Part shown: positions 47,183 to 59,292 of the stretch, piece after piece
How the letters are laid out: each line of letters starts with the position of its first letter
Position numbering within the stretch: the first letter of the stretch is position 1
NCBI RefSeq assembly: GCF_021155765.1
Contig: NC_060105.1
Coordinates: 10,263,001 to 10,327,000, forward strand
Reading direction: 5' to 3'
Length of the DNA stretch: 64,000 nt
DNA from: Diprion similis
Taxonomy: Eukaryota > Arthropoda > Insecta > Hymenoptera > Diprionidae
Notes under the pieces: generated by a model
The model's input: only the letters and a program-made list of their open reading frames with translations
Database searches by the model: none
Told to the model about the DNA's origin: nothing
Program-made: the position numbers and the translations under genes

Positions 47183-49710
47183 TCAATTACCGGAAAGAGC
47201 TTGAGATGAAGGATAAAAGGTCCGAAGCAATTGACACCGTTCACGATCAACGTAAAGTGATTTTCGTTTTACGACCATTTCTTTTTCTATGTCTCGTCTT
47301 GACTGTATCAAACTGCTGGTCGAATCCTCTGCTCGCTTCAACTGTCCCAAAGTAGCAGACACGCTCTCGGAAAGTGATTTCACCTCTTCAATAAGCCTGC
47401 GTATATATACGGTAACATAAAATCACGGGTCCAATACAAATGAAAGTAATAGTAGAGAACTCAGAAATAAGGTATCCCAGGTCGATCTTTCCGATTTGAT
47501 TCCTTTTGTAATATGTTTTATATACACTAAAAACTAAGCGACGCGATTTTTTTTTATCTGCCATTAAACAGTTTAAGGGGGTAAAACCACCCTCCAAAGT
47601 AAAGCATATCAAGTGGTGATTTGTTTGTCTATCATAATTGCGTGGATTACTGTTACACACATGGAAGCTGGAGGTACTTGGTTGGCCTTAGTAATCAACC
47701 AAAGGATTTGTTTAAAGTGATTGGCTTACCCAAACTGAGGAACGTCACGACAATTTTCAACACCATGACGAAGTAATCTTTTGTCTAGCCGTGTCTGGGC
47801 ACACTTCATTGCACCATCCAATTTTTTTGATGCATCGCGCATCCCATCGATCAGAGTTTCTGTGTCCGAGATTTGCTGCAAGTCCTGTAGAGATTTTACA
47901 GCATAAATGAAGTTTAATCAACTGAAAAATTGTAGCAACTTGATCACACGTTAAAACGACTTGCTTTGTACAATTCCGCCTCCAACCGCCTCAAGGCTTG
48001 CTCGTGTAGCTGAATTTGCTGTGTCAATGTAAGATCCACGCGGTCCGCCTGATCACGAAGATCCTGAACTGCTTTTTCGATCATTGCATCGACGTTCACT
48101 CGCAGTGTGCTTGACCTTTGCTTTGCAATGTGTCCTTCGGCAAGTACTTGCTTTGTTGAATATTCGTAGCCTGATGGCGATGATTGACTACAATTGCAGG
48201 TTTTTATTGGGTTATTATATTTATATTCTTTCTGTTATCATGAAAGGGTTGTTTGGAAGTATTGATCCGTGCAGTATTTACTCCGGTGGGGTTCTGACTG
48301 ATCCGGTTTTCCAAAGAATAGTATCAGACTGGCTGCCTAGTCCCCTTGATTCCGTTTCTATTTCGTAAGCTTCCTTTTTTTCCGACCAGTCAAACTCCAC
48401 TCGCCGCTTTGCAGTTATTAATTCTTCGATTTGCATTTTTATTTGATCTAATAACCTTATGTACACATCTCTAATTTCATCGCACAATGATAATTCCTAC
48501 AATGAATATAGGAAATAAATACTTCACGCAAGTTTTTTAAAAAAAATGTGAGAATTGGTACCCAGTTTCTGTACTTTGATCACTTCTTCTGAAACCTGAT
48601 CACGAACGAGGTCGTTATCCATGCGAAAACATCGTACGCGCATCACGTCTTTGCCAATATTTTCCACTACCTGCAATACAGACTTTGCTCGCATCGTTCT
48701 TCTCCTTACTTCTTGTACTAAGTCGATTTCTTCAACGATTTCTGCTATCATACGTTCAAGCTCTACTTTCCATCGATGGATTGTACCAGCCCTCACGCTG
48801 AGACGTATGTTATTGTCCATTTGATTTCTATCAGCTTCGGCATAGGCTCTCGATATGCTACAGAGAGCATTAAATCCTGCCGTCCTAGAAATGAGTATAA
48901 ATTTTTCGTGTCAGTAGCTGGAAACGAAAGACCTTTTACAAAATTGGAAACGAGTTTTGAGAAGTTAATCAAAAAAGTCCCGAGTTTGAACAAAGAATTG
49001 TGAAGGTAATGCGAAATTAACTTTAATCGTCCAATCAAGCTAGCGAAAGGATTCACACATGAGCACTACTTGCAAATGTGAAAGAATCCAGATAATCTCC
49101 AAGCAAGTAAAAGACAAGAGGGAAGAAACAGAGAAAATTATCGTACGTCGCCACTTGAATCCCATCATGACAAGCAGCAGAAAGTTTTTTATTGTGTTCA
49201 CTCCATTCATTGGGACTGAATCGTGATAAGGAAAAGTTTTCGACTGCCGGACGAGTTCCTGTTAGACCCCCCAAAGGCGTCCAATACTCCAAGGGAACAT
49301 TTTCTCCTTGTCCTATTGGTACCGGGCCCAAAGGACCTGGTGGAGTGTTTTTCGCTCGTTCTAGAGCAATTTTGTCTCCATCACCTTTTTCCGTCTCACA
49401 TTTCTGCTGTGAGTTATTTTATGATTACATTATGTGATTACTACTACGAATGAATCCCAAAGAAACATTAAACCCTGACTAATTTGTGGATATGACATAC
49501 AGTTTGAATTGCTGCTGTTGCAGGGCACGGATCTATCCTAGGACAACCTTCTGGTACACGCATGTTGGTGTCCGTAATGCCATCGCCACTAGGAGTATCT
49601 ATCACCTGCTGAATAAGTGGTTCTGTGGGCTTTAAGGACTCGTCCATATGTGATTTGGCTGCATTTGCATCTAAGTCTCTTGCTGCACAGCAGTTATTGG
49701 ATTCAGACAT
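47183..49710 (-). CDS. Tektin (tektin-4-like), copy A, seven exons
   Basis: Coiled-coil filament protein inside doublet microtubules of cilia and sperm flagella. Exons on the minus strand: 49710-49501, 49406-49147, 48884-48575, 48496-48282, 48187-47965, 47884-47730, 47396-47183; 528 residues. The tektin architecture is visible: SRFSPNEWSEHN near the N-terminus, long heptad-rich segments (HRWKVELERMIAEIVEEIDLV), the DNDLVRDQV motif, and the signature nonapeptide as RHGVENCRD (canonical RPNVELCRD). The C-terminus is RKSLYVDRERCQLLRTFYPSSQALSGN. The alignment to human tektin-4 is the best I can recall, but insects have few tektins, so assignment to one vertebrate type is tentative. The intron after exon 5 has a GC donor (AAA|GCAAGT) where copy B has GT. 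Confidence 0.92.
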
Positions 49711-50486
49711 TTTTCCAAGGCATCAATTTTGTATGTTGAATAAGAAGAGTGATACTCTGATAAAATGACTCGTGCTTATTACAACGTTAAAGCGATGTTG
49801 AAGCCTCTGAACATATCAAAACCGTTTATTCTCTATTGGAATAAGGGCAATCATCAATCAACGGGCAACGTAAGTTCTAGATTTAATTACAATGAATGAA
49901 AAGCAATGATTTGATCAGTTCGATAAAATACACGAATTGTACGATGTGGCTGAATAACAGATAACCCTCCACCACTTCGATGAACTCGAATTTCTTATTA
50001 GAGACTAAGTTCAGAGTGAGGAATAAAAAAAAAATTGATTTTCATCGTGTCATTTGCTATCGAATGAATCAGTTGTTATTTTGGAAAACGTTACTGAAGG
50101 CGGGATGAAAGCTACAATGAAACAGTGCGGCCTAAAGCTTAGCCAGATTAAACCAAACCAACTTGAGCAGACAAAGGTACAAGGGATTTACCGCAAAACA
50201 CAAGCTTTCGCACAGAACACACTACACACATTCCGGTGACAGACGATTCAAGGTTTGGTATGTAAATCAAGGGTGACTACACATGGAACGAAAGTCAACA
50301 GAGGCTAGATAATAAAGGAGATATTCGAGAATACATTACGTCTTTCATTCATCAAATAAAAGTTCTATTCAAGTAAGTGTATATCTAGTACATTGGTATA
50401 TAAAAAATCAACAAAATCCTAAAAAGTATTTAAAAATTCTATAAAATTGGCTTCTATCAAAAATCATTTAACCCAAGAACACAGGC
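49711..50486. other. Spacer between the two tektin genes
   Basis: About 780 bp holding the promoter of copy A and the 3' UTR of copy B. No additional coding sequence is supported. Confidence 0.5.
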
Positions 50487-53345
50487 TCAGGAATGTCCTG
50501 ACAGAGCCACCGCTGAAGGATAAAAAGAACGCAAGAGTTGTCCTCGATCACGATCCATGTAGAGTGATTTCCTTTTCACAATTATCTCACGTTCCAAATC
50601 GCCGCGAGCTTTGACTAATCCCATCTGCGATTGTTCCGCTCTTTCTATCTGACCCTTCATCATCGTTATGTTTTCCCCCAGCGTTTTCACCTCCTCGATT
50701 AATCTGTAAACCGACGATAATGTGAGTTTTTTGAGAAACCGATCTAGTCTCAAAGACCATGCAATAAATTGAGTTGCAGTTATAGCTACGCTTACCCAAA
50801 TTGTGGCACATCGCGGCAACTTTCAACATTGCGTCGAAGTAATCTGTTATCCAAACGACTCTGGGCAACTTTTAATGTATTGTCAAGATTTCTGGTGGAA
50901 TCCTTTAGATTCTGGATAGAATCCTCGACCTTAGAGATCTCATAAAGACACTGGGGGAAACATAAAAACGAATATTGTGTTTCAAAAACTTAAAAATTCC
51001 TTGAAAATTCCTTAATTCTCGAAGAATCCTCCCAGTATAAATCAATTGATCAAATCCTCACCCTGAGCAATTCCTTTTCAAGCCGTTCGCAGCATTGCTG
51101 AGTTACGGTAACTTTTTGGGCCAAGGCTGCGTCGACTCGATCAGCTTGAGTGCGAAGATCACGAACTGAGTTCACATAAATTGAGTCTAACGTTGAACGC
51201 AGAGTCGCTGATTTTTGCCGGGTTGTTTCAGCCTGGGCGAGGGCTTCACGGGTCATGTGCTCGTATCCAGCAGGTGTTGATTGCCTACGAGAGAAATAGG
51301 TAATTACAGTACATCTTTTACCGAAAAATTAAGAGTTGAGATGGCACCGTTAACGTTGGACTCTAGACTTACTCGCCTGGAATTCTTGCAGCACCAGCTT
51401 TCCATAGAATCAAGGGAGAATCATTGGCCAGCCCTATGCATTGGGCGTCTATTTCATAGGCATCTTTTTTATCGGTCCAGTCAAACTCGACTCGTGTCTT
51501 TGCAGCCTTGAGTTCAAGGGCTTGCCTCTCGATCTGTTCTTTAGTTCTGCCCAGAAGTTCCCTGATCTCAGTGCACAGGCCAAGTTCCTAAAGTTCAGGT
51601 AATGTTCAGGTTCAGAATTTATGGTCAGACCTTTCAGGGCGAGTAATTCTAGGAGATAGCAAAGTTATACTTTTATCAGTTCTGCATCCACATCGTCACG
51701 AACAAGATCAGGCTCCAATCGCGTCGCTCTTAGCTGAAGGAATTCCCCGGCAATCGATTCTGGAATAGTCAAAACTGACAAAGACGCTTTCACTCGTCGA
51801 TACTCCACTTCCAGTAGATCTATTTCCTCCGCCATCAACTGCAGTTCTCGTTCCAATTCGCTTTTCCATTTAAACACCTCACCGGCTCGTTTCATCAACC
51901 GTTCTTTATTCTCCTGTTGCTGACCGTCTGATTCTTTGAATACCCGCTGTATGCTATTCTTACCATTATATGCTGACAATCTGTATAGTTATTGAACAAC
52001 GAGATCAAAATTACTTTTCAGATCATTCATTTTAACAACCACAAAATATCGCTCAAAATCATTTTATTCTACATGCGCTTAGGTTCAGATCCACTAAACG
52101 TACCAAGTAGAGATAGATAAATAGATAGAGTTTATTTCACCATAGCAATATTGGGAAATGTATATATAGGCAGGAGAAAGGTAGATACACGAAAATAAAA
52201 TAGATAGACATAAAAAAAAATTAAGGGAAGAGAGAGAGAGAGCAGGTAACTTCATATTCTCACTGGGCATCGTGTATCATTTTGTTCGACTGTTGGAAGA
52301 AGGTCTGGTTGTGCGACCTCCATTCCCCAGGGCTAAACTGCGTTATGGAATACCGATCGCAGATCGGTCTCAAGCCAGTAATACCACCTTGCGGTGTAAA
52401 GACAGTTCGTCCAGTTGCCCAAGGACCCATCGTGCCCATTTCGCCGTCTGATTTCGCTGGCACAGAATCTTCGGGTTGCGGAAAGTAAAGAGGTGGTCTT
52501 TCGCCATCACCGCCACTCTCACCTTTCAGGAAATCCATCATTGGGCAAGAATCGGTGGGTTGTGACTATAAATTATACAGTGGAATGATCAGTATAAGAT
52601 TTCGTCAGGTATCACACTCTCAAAAGTAAAAGTCATTTTAATTTCAATGGAATTGAACCCGTGTTTTCCGTAATCAATTGTATTCGTGGGATATCGTGGC
52701 TCCTAGACAATACTTCGATACAAAAAAAAAAAAAAAAAACATAATTTCAAATCGGGAAGTTAAAATATTGCACGACAGAAATGAAGACAAGTTTATGCTT
52801 TTCGTGCAAATAGTGACCTGTAACTCTATTCATTACATACTTTGCTTTAATTAGGCTTGAGATTTAAGGTGGAACTGAGAAATAAGAATCTTATGTTGAA
52901 TTTTGATAATACCACTCAACCAAAAATTGTCATCGGAGTTATATAACAATCATATTTGGTAATACGGTATTGTTTTGAAGACATTAGACCAGCAACCCTT
53001 CTATATAAATTTAGGACAGTATATACATCGACCCATTTTCAGTGAACGGTGATTATCGGATCACCATGTCCTGAGGACAAAGTTAACTGCAAGTACTCCT
53101 AAAGTCAAGCGCTTGCACCTTTCCTTGAATCCGTAACAATAAAATACTTCCAACACTTGGGCACCATTGACAAACGATCTATAAGATTTCGTATGTTTAC
53201 CTACCGAATAATTTCTCGTTGGCCCATCCGGGCACGGTTCGGTGACTGGACATCCCTTCTGGTCATTCGGGACTGTCAATGCTTCCTGAAGATTTCCAGT
53301 AGCAGCCATGGCACACCTGTCATCTAAACATTTACGCTGCAACAT
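50487..53345 (-). CDS. Tektin (tektin-4-like), copy B, seven exons
   Basis: Paralogue of copy A, directly upstream of it on the same strand. Exons on the minus strand: 53345-53205, 52565-52264, 51980-51671, 51587-51373, 51284-51062, 50950-50796, 50703-50487; 520 residues. The start is uncertain: a second in-frame ATG at 53309 sits in a better context (GCCATGG) and would give 508 residues. Features include TGLRPICDRYSITQFSPGEWRSHN in exon 2, FKWKSELERELQLMAEEIDLL, EPDLVRDDV, the nonapeptide RRNVESCRD, and the end RKSLYMDRDRGQLLRSFYPSAVALSGHS. Exons 3-6 are 310, 215, 223 and 155 nt, exactly as in copy A, with the same intron phases. Confidence 0.92.
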
Positions 53346-56300
53346 TATCCGTAGTTAACAGTGACAAAGATTTTCTGGTTAAACTAATACGTCCGCAGAA
53401 CTCAGAGCTGAGACTAACTGACTCAAGGTGTGTTTCAGGTGGAACGACCGTTGGCAACGAGGATGGTACTGTACCTGGTGGAATCAAGGGCCTCGACGTA
53501 TCGACCCTGCTTGAATACTATTCCCAAGCCTGATGCTCGCACGTGCGCTCAACAGCCATGATCAATTCACCCCGTTATTCTGACGGCGTGAGCTTGGCAC
53601 CGTTTTGTTAATATCGTTATGACAACTGATGTGACAGCCGAGAGTGTGTTATGTCGTATTTAGAAAAGCTTGGCAGGCTGACAGTTTGCACGCGGGAAAC
53701 ATCTTGACCTCGCGGTGAAAGTAATTAAGAAAAGCTGATCATAAAAAAAAAAATTTAATAACCGAATTTGTCGTGAAACACTGCTGCTGGGTTTGCGAAA
53801 TTGTTTGTTTCGATCAAACTTTTGACTTTTTGTTACGATTGAGAAAATATGCTTATTTGCAAGTAAATGGTTTATATTTTATTCATTTTCTTTTCATATC
53901 CGTAACATTTGTCAAAAAGATGAGGTTCCAAAATATGAAAAGCAGGAATTCAATCGACGATTATGACAGCCACGTCCATTGATCCACTCACATGAAACAC
54001 TCCAATAGAGGTCCATACAAGATCCATAGCTCCATGAAAGGTACGTATGCATGGTGGATCTCTAATAGATGTCTACAGAAGTTCACAATATCTACGGTCA
54101 GCTTAAAGTGGATAATGGATATGCATTGGATGTCTATGAATATCCACGCTCATAAGTAGAGGTACCATAGAGAACCACCAGGTGGTGAAGCGTCGTTTTT
54201 CTCTCTCACCACAAAAGAGAGTTCCAAATCATATAAACCCACAGCAATTTTAACGTCTCGGTTAGCCCGAATTTCGTCTGTTACTTCCGTATCCAGTCGT
54301 TCTTGACTGCCTAGCCTATATTGTCTCGGCTTTGAACTATTACATTCTTTCGAAGTTCTTCAGTGTGTTTGTTCTAGTGTTTATGTCAAAATTTTTGTAA
54401 ACGCTTATATGTCATATATCAAGTGAAATTTTTTTTTTACGAGTTTATCGGCTCCACAAGTGCCAATACTGTTGCTTCGGTTTTAAAATTAATTAAAATG
54501 TAAAAAAAAAACAATTGACCTACAAATAATTTAAGAAATTATACATTTTCGTTTTTGCAATCGCAGCTAAAATTCGACAAAGTAAAAGGGTGCTGCATTC
54601 GCTCCCGGGGTTGGATTTCTCTTTAATTATAGATAAACATATCGTCGTGGGATAGACAATTACCCATATTCAGCTGAAATTGCGAGGAGTGGTTAGCTAG
54701 TCCAGTAGACGGTCTAACCAAACAGTGATTAGACAGCTAAGCCGAGGGTAACCGAGTGGAAGGGTGTCCGATAGATTCTCCGCTTCCACACTTCGACACT
54801 TCTGAACTTGTGTACTTTGATAATACGTATGCAGATTCAGGTTTATACATGGGGTGGTCCAAAAAGTGGGATCCCTTATTCAACAATGATTGATGTATTT
54901 AAACTACAAGCTCAGAATGAACCATCCCTGGCATAAATTAAAAATATATACCGTATCACGGCATAACGTGTGGTCGAATTACCTACCGCAGCAATTCTCA
55001 CAAAATCAATTTTGTGAATATTTTACCATCGAAAGAATCCAAAAATAATGTATCTTCTTCAAAAACTACTCGATCCATCTACGTATGGAAAATATATTTA
55101 AGTTATAAGGAAAAGTTGATACCTTGGGCTTTTATTCAGGGTACGTCACGTTAAAAAAAATGTTGTAAGGGGCAAAACTATTTTCTAAATTTAAATGAGG
55201 TTCAGTTTTAGCAGAAAGACACCGGAAGCCACAGATTGCGTTTAAAATAAAGAAGGAGAGGAAAATAATTGGTTGTATAATAAAAAAAAGTATTCTATCA
55301 AACTTTTGATATATTGTTCTGAGAAATTGAAGAACATTTTCAAAATTGTTCGCAGAAATTTGTAGAAGACACGGAGCTGTTTTTTTGTTGCTAATCTGCA
55401 TTCACTGTATTTACTCGCTTTGTTATTTAAAAATTGATGAAATACTATTTCTTGTTTTTCTGGTAAAAATACAATCTATAATAGAAAAAAATGTAAAAAG
55501 TTGTGAATTAACGAATTGGCAAGTGCGGGAAATGTGAAAATATTTAAATTCCAGTTGTTTCATATATTATTAAGTTCCTGCAAGCTTCATTTTCGTCAGG
55601 GTTCATAGATCTTCTTCACTTCGTCTCCTTTTCTCTTCTCGACGTCTAGATCCTTCCTACATCGACTCGATGGGCGGGATAACTTAGGCAAGCATGCATC
55701 AGGAGTACCTTATACGGTTTATCACAGATATGTGCGCAAGCTTTGATCCGGGTGCAGATCTACGGATTATTCGAGTGGTCCGAAGCCTCGGGCTTTGAAG
55801 CTCGGCGAAGACGTGTTTGAAGCCCGGTCATACAGCCTTCCAAGGTTTGTTCAGGCGAGCGTGAAAGCTTAAGCGAATACACACGAATTTACGCGCGTAG
55901 AAACCGCTCCGTCCGTCCCTCGGCGTTGACGCACGCGTTAATACCCACGACTAGACCATCGCCTGCAGGACTCGGGAGTGACATTTCTATCTCTCTGCAG
56001 TCGCTCTTCTCCGTCTTCTTGTCTGAGAGTTTATTTGTCTCTTGATATCGGAAACTTGCGGACCCTGCGTGTCCGGCAGCCCGAGGGCAAAGCCACGCCG
56101 TGGCGACACGATCCAGGAAATTTGTCAAATATTTGAAATGTCCGAGGGGTTTGGGTTTAGATGTTCGGATAAGAAATTGTGCGAATACTTCAACAATGGT
56201 AACATAAACAACAATAAACAGTCATGTGCTGTTCAAGTTTATACAAGACTAATGGAATAAACTATAAGACTTCAAGGAAATCGCGAATTCAAAATTAATT

Positions 56301-58589
56301 TATACACAGAATGAGAAATTTCTCTTTTATGGGATCATGTATAGAAGAACTGATATGATGATTAAAAGTTTACACCGGACTTTTCAACATATGCAGTTCA
56401 AAAATATTTTAGCATTATTTCAATGAATATAATATCAATCTTTTCAATTTTAACCAAATAGTGTTTACCTACTTATTTTTGGGAAAGATTTTTTGCGATC
56501 AGTATTATCAGAGTTAAGTTTCGTTTTACCTACAAGAACCCACTGAAATTGCAAATTTATTGAACAAAAACTGTTGAAAAATATTACAGAAAACTAAGGG
56601 AAGCAAAAACCTAGTCATCGAAGGGAATTTTTCTAACGACGATCAAGTTAAGAACAAGTTGAATCTGAATCCATGTATTCTGCGTATTCTGTTTCTATAC
56701 TGGATTAAAAAACAAAAAAAAAAAAACAAAAAAAAAAAAATAAGAAACGTATGTGGCAAATTTCTTGCAAAAACTTATATTCAAATGTGAGTTTTGACGA
56801 AGCGTAATTGTGAAATATATCTTGACGAAGCAAAGAAAAGAAGCAAAATACAGTCTCGTAAAATCGCGAAGCTTGACGAAACGTGAAAAGATCTTTTTCA
56901 ATCGGTTCTCTGTCATTACACGCATCCATGGTGGTATCAGATAAGGTTCTTAACATTAATGTGAGAAGTCGGACTTTTCACGGTCTCCATTGGCAGGACG
57001 ATCCTGTCCTGGGTTTGTTGCGGTGTTAAGGGTCCCTCCTTGATCTAAGAGCAGGGAGAGGGGCCGAGAGTGTTGTGAGAGGATGAACCGATTGTCGAGG
57101 CAACACAAGGATACTATTTCACGCTACCAACCCAACCCAAAACTCCGTCGCACCCAGTTGTGTTCAGTGTTGAGGGCGTTGGGTGGTTTTAGGTCGAAGC
57201 CGGAAGAAAGCTGGAGGAGGGTAAGAGAGAGTGAGAGAGAAAAAAGAGAAAGAAAAAGAGAAAGAGAGTGAGGACGATTTGTCGAGAGGGCGAGAAGGGC
57301 CTGGAGGGGTGGAGGGGGGAGGGGGGGTTACAACGAACCATTAGCTCGCGTAAACGCCAGTTTTATGAACCGTGGACGGCTTATTTCAAGGGTGCCGGCT
57401 CACGAGGGTGCGCGACTCTCTCTTTCACGGTAAAATCTTCTCGAGCCCGGAAGTCTCTCCCTCTTACTCTGAAATACAATTCGTGAATTGAAATGATACC
57501 CAAATGAGGCGAAGGTTTAAAATCGGAGAATGAGACACGCTCGACGTGGGGTGAAAAATGTAAAATTGTTAATCATTGTCGCGTTGTAAGATTTCGAGAA
57601 AACTAAAGTGATTGCAATTTTGATGAATCGGAAAAATGATTATTTTTAACTACAGAAAATTTAATTACTGTAACTTTAACAAAGAAATATTACGAAAAGA
57701 ATTAAAAATAAAATGTAAACATTCGAAAATTAACTTTACTAACTGACATAAATTTACGACAATTTTAGTAATTTATGAAAAGAAATATAACTATTTCGTC
57801 AGCCGAATGAATATTTATCGTTGTAAGATTCTTCATTGGTTTGGTATCAATTATTGGGGTAATGCACTCTCCAGCAAAAAAGCGTTTATTGTAACACTAT
57901 AAGAATTTTTTATAAAGAAAAAAGATTGTCTCGACATAACAATCGATCAGGTTGTTTTGGAATAATTCTGCTAACAATAATTTCACAAATTCACACGATA
58001 GATGAATTCCTAAAGAATCACAGATCCTATCAGATTTCACATTATAATACACAATTCATGTAATTTTTTCCGTTTACCAAGGAAGAAAAGAAACGATAAA
58101 GTATCGAGCACATCAGGGATGAATAAACTCGTTTCATGTACGCAATCCGTATGTTAAATTTAATTGTTCAATTATGTCACGTTTGTTTCCATATGATTTC
58201 GTATCGCAAATACGTACAAAATATGGGAAAAGATATCGATAGAGGTACAATTCGGTACGAAAATAAAAAAGGTGACGTTTCTGTGCGAACAGCTAATCGA
58301 GATAAAAAAAAGGAGTGGTAGTAGTTCCAGAAAAATATAACCAAAATCGTATCGCCAAAAGAACCTCACAGAGCTTGTCTTGGTGAACATTCGCGACTTG
58401 GCGAACTTAGCGTAGACCATATAAATGAAAAATAACCATTTGGTTCTCATGAGCGTTCCGACGTACCCCCATGACTGTATTTCGATAACCTCGAGACGTT
58501 GGTCCGACGTTCAGCGAGTCCCGAACTGACTTTAGGTCCAACACCCTCGCAGGTACATACATAAAATGATGTGCAAAGAGTAGATAGAT
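53346..58589. other. Intergenic region upstream of dissatisfaction
   Basis: No coding gene is supported. A GGGGTGGTCC element end occurs near 54848. Patches at about 55640-56110 and 57000-57490 are GC-richer and may be regulatory or untranslated leader sequence of dsf or an unseen transcript. Open frames there (for example 57083-57271) end in low-complexity Arg/Glu/Lys runs. A T/A-run stretch lies at 56708-56741. Confidence 0.45.
57225..57270 (+). repeat. GA-rich purine microsatellite
   Basis: Nearly pure purine run of AGAGAG and AAAGAG units. GA runs in insects can bind GAGA-type factors, but nothing here shows that beyond composition. Confidence 0.75.
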
Positions 58590-59292
58590 AGGCGTAGCCG
58601 GTTGATCGCTGCGGAGACAAACAGGCCCGGAGGATACCGCGACGAGATTTCCCCGCACCCGCACCCTCAACCCCAACCGACGATGGAGATGCAAGGGTGT
58701 CCTCGAGACTCGGGGGTAGCTCCAGTCGCTCCGAAACCCCGCCCTCAACCCCCGAGCCGACGAATCAGGCCGCGCGTCTCAAGCGGTGGGGGTCGGGGGC
58801 CTGGGGGTGGTGGATACCCATGACGCGGTTGGGGCGGCTCGGCCACCCCCGGGTGACAACATGGCCTTGGAGCCGCCCTCCACGAGGTAGAGCCAACTTG
58901 GCACCCCTGCACGACGAGCTGACGCGTAGAGCCAGTCAGCCAGCAAGCCTGGGAGCCGCCCTTCGGCGCCCCGCCAACGCGTCACGTCAACCCCGAGCGA
59001 GCAGCGGCCAAATCGCGTCGACGTTAAGAGTTCTGCGGCGTCGGCGTCGCGACGCCCGCCTCGTCCTAACTCGTCCTAACAAGTCTGCGGCGTTCTCCCG
59101 CCGCCCCCGCGAAAAACCTGGCGAACGCTCAAGTCTGACTTGATCGACCCCCCGTGTGTTCGTGTGCCGTCTCCCGGGGGCGGTCGAACGACCCTGCGGA
59201 CCCCGACGGGAGAGAGAACAACTCGACTACACGACCTCGACTGAAGCAGAAGTCTTCGACGGGGATGCCCGACTTTTGATTCGTCGCAGAGG
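58590..59292 (+). promoter_or_regulatory. GC-rich promoter and 5' UTR of dissatisfaction
   Basis: About 700 bp of strongly GC- and CpG-rich DNA in an AT-rich neighbourhood, ending directly at the dsf start codon. Overlapping long frames (58697-59143 and the opposite strand) are proline/arginine-rich, lack introns and domains, and are best explained by the composition. Transcription start is not visible from sequence. Confidence 0.55.

Noticed and set aside
48084-48368. 94-residue plus-strand frame within the tektin A gene
   Set aside because: Antisense shadow of tektin exons 4-5 and the intron between them.
57083-57486. Open frames in a GC-richer patch upstream of dsf
   Set aside because: They run into a GA microsatellite giving Arg/Glu/Lys repeats; no splice-linked continuation or family match.
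58697-59143. 148-residue open frame upstream of dsf
   Set aside because: Proline/arginine-rich frame in a CpG-rich leader, mirrored by other frames; no domain or homologue recognised.
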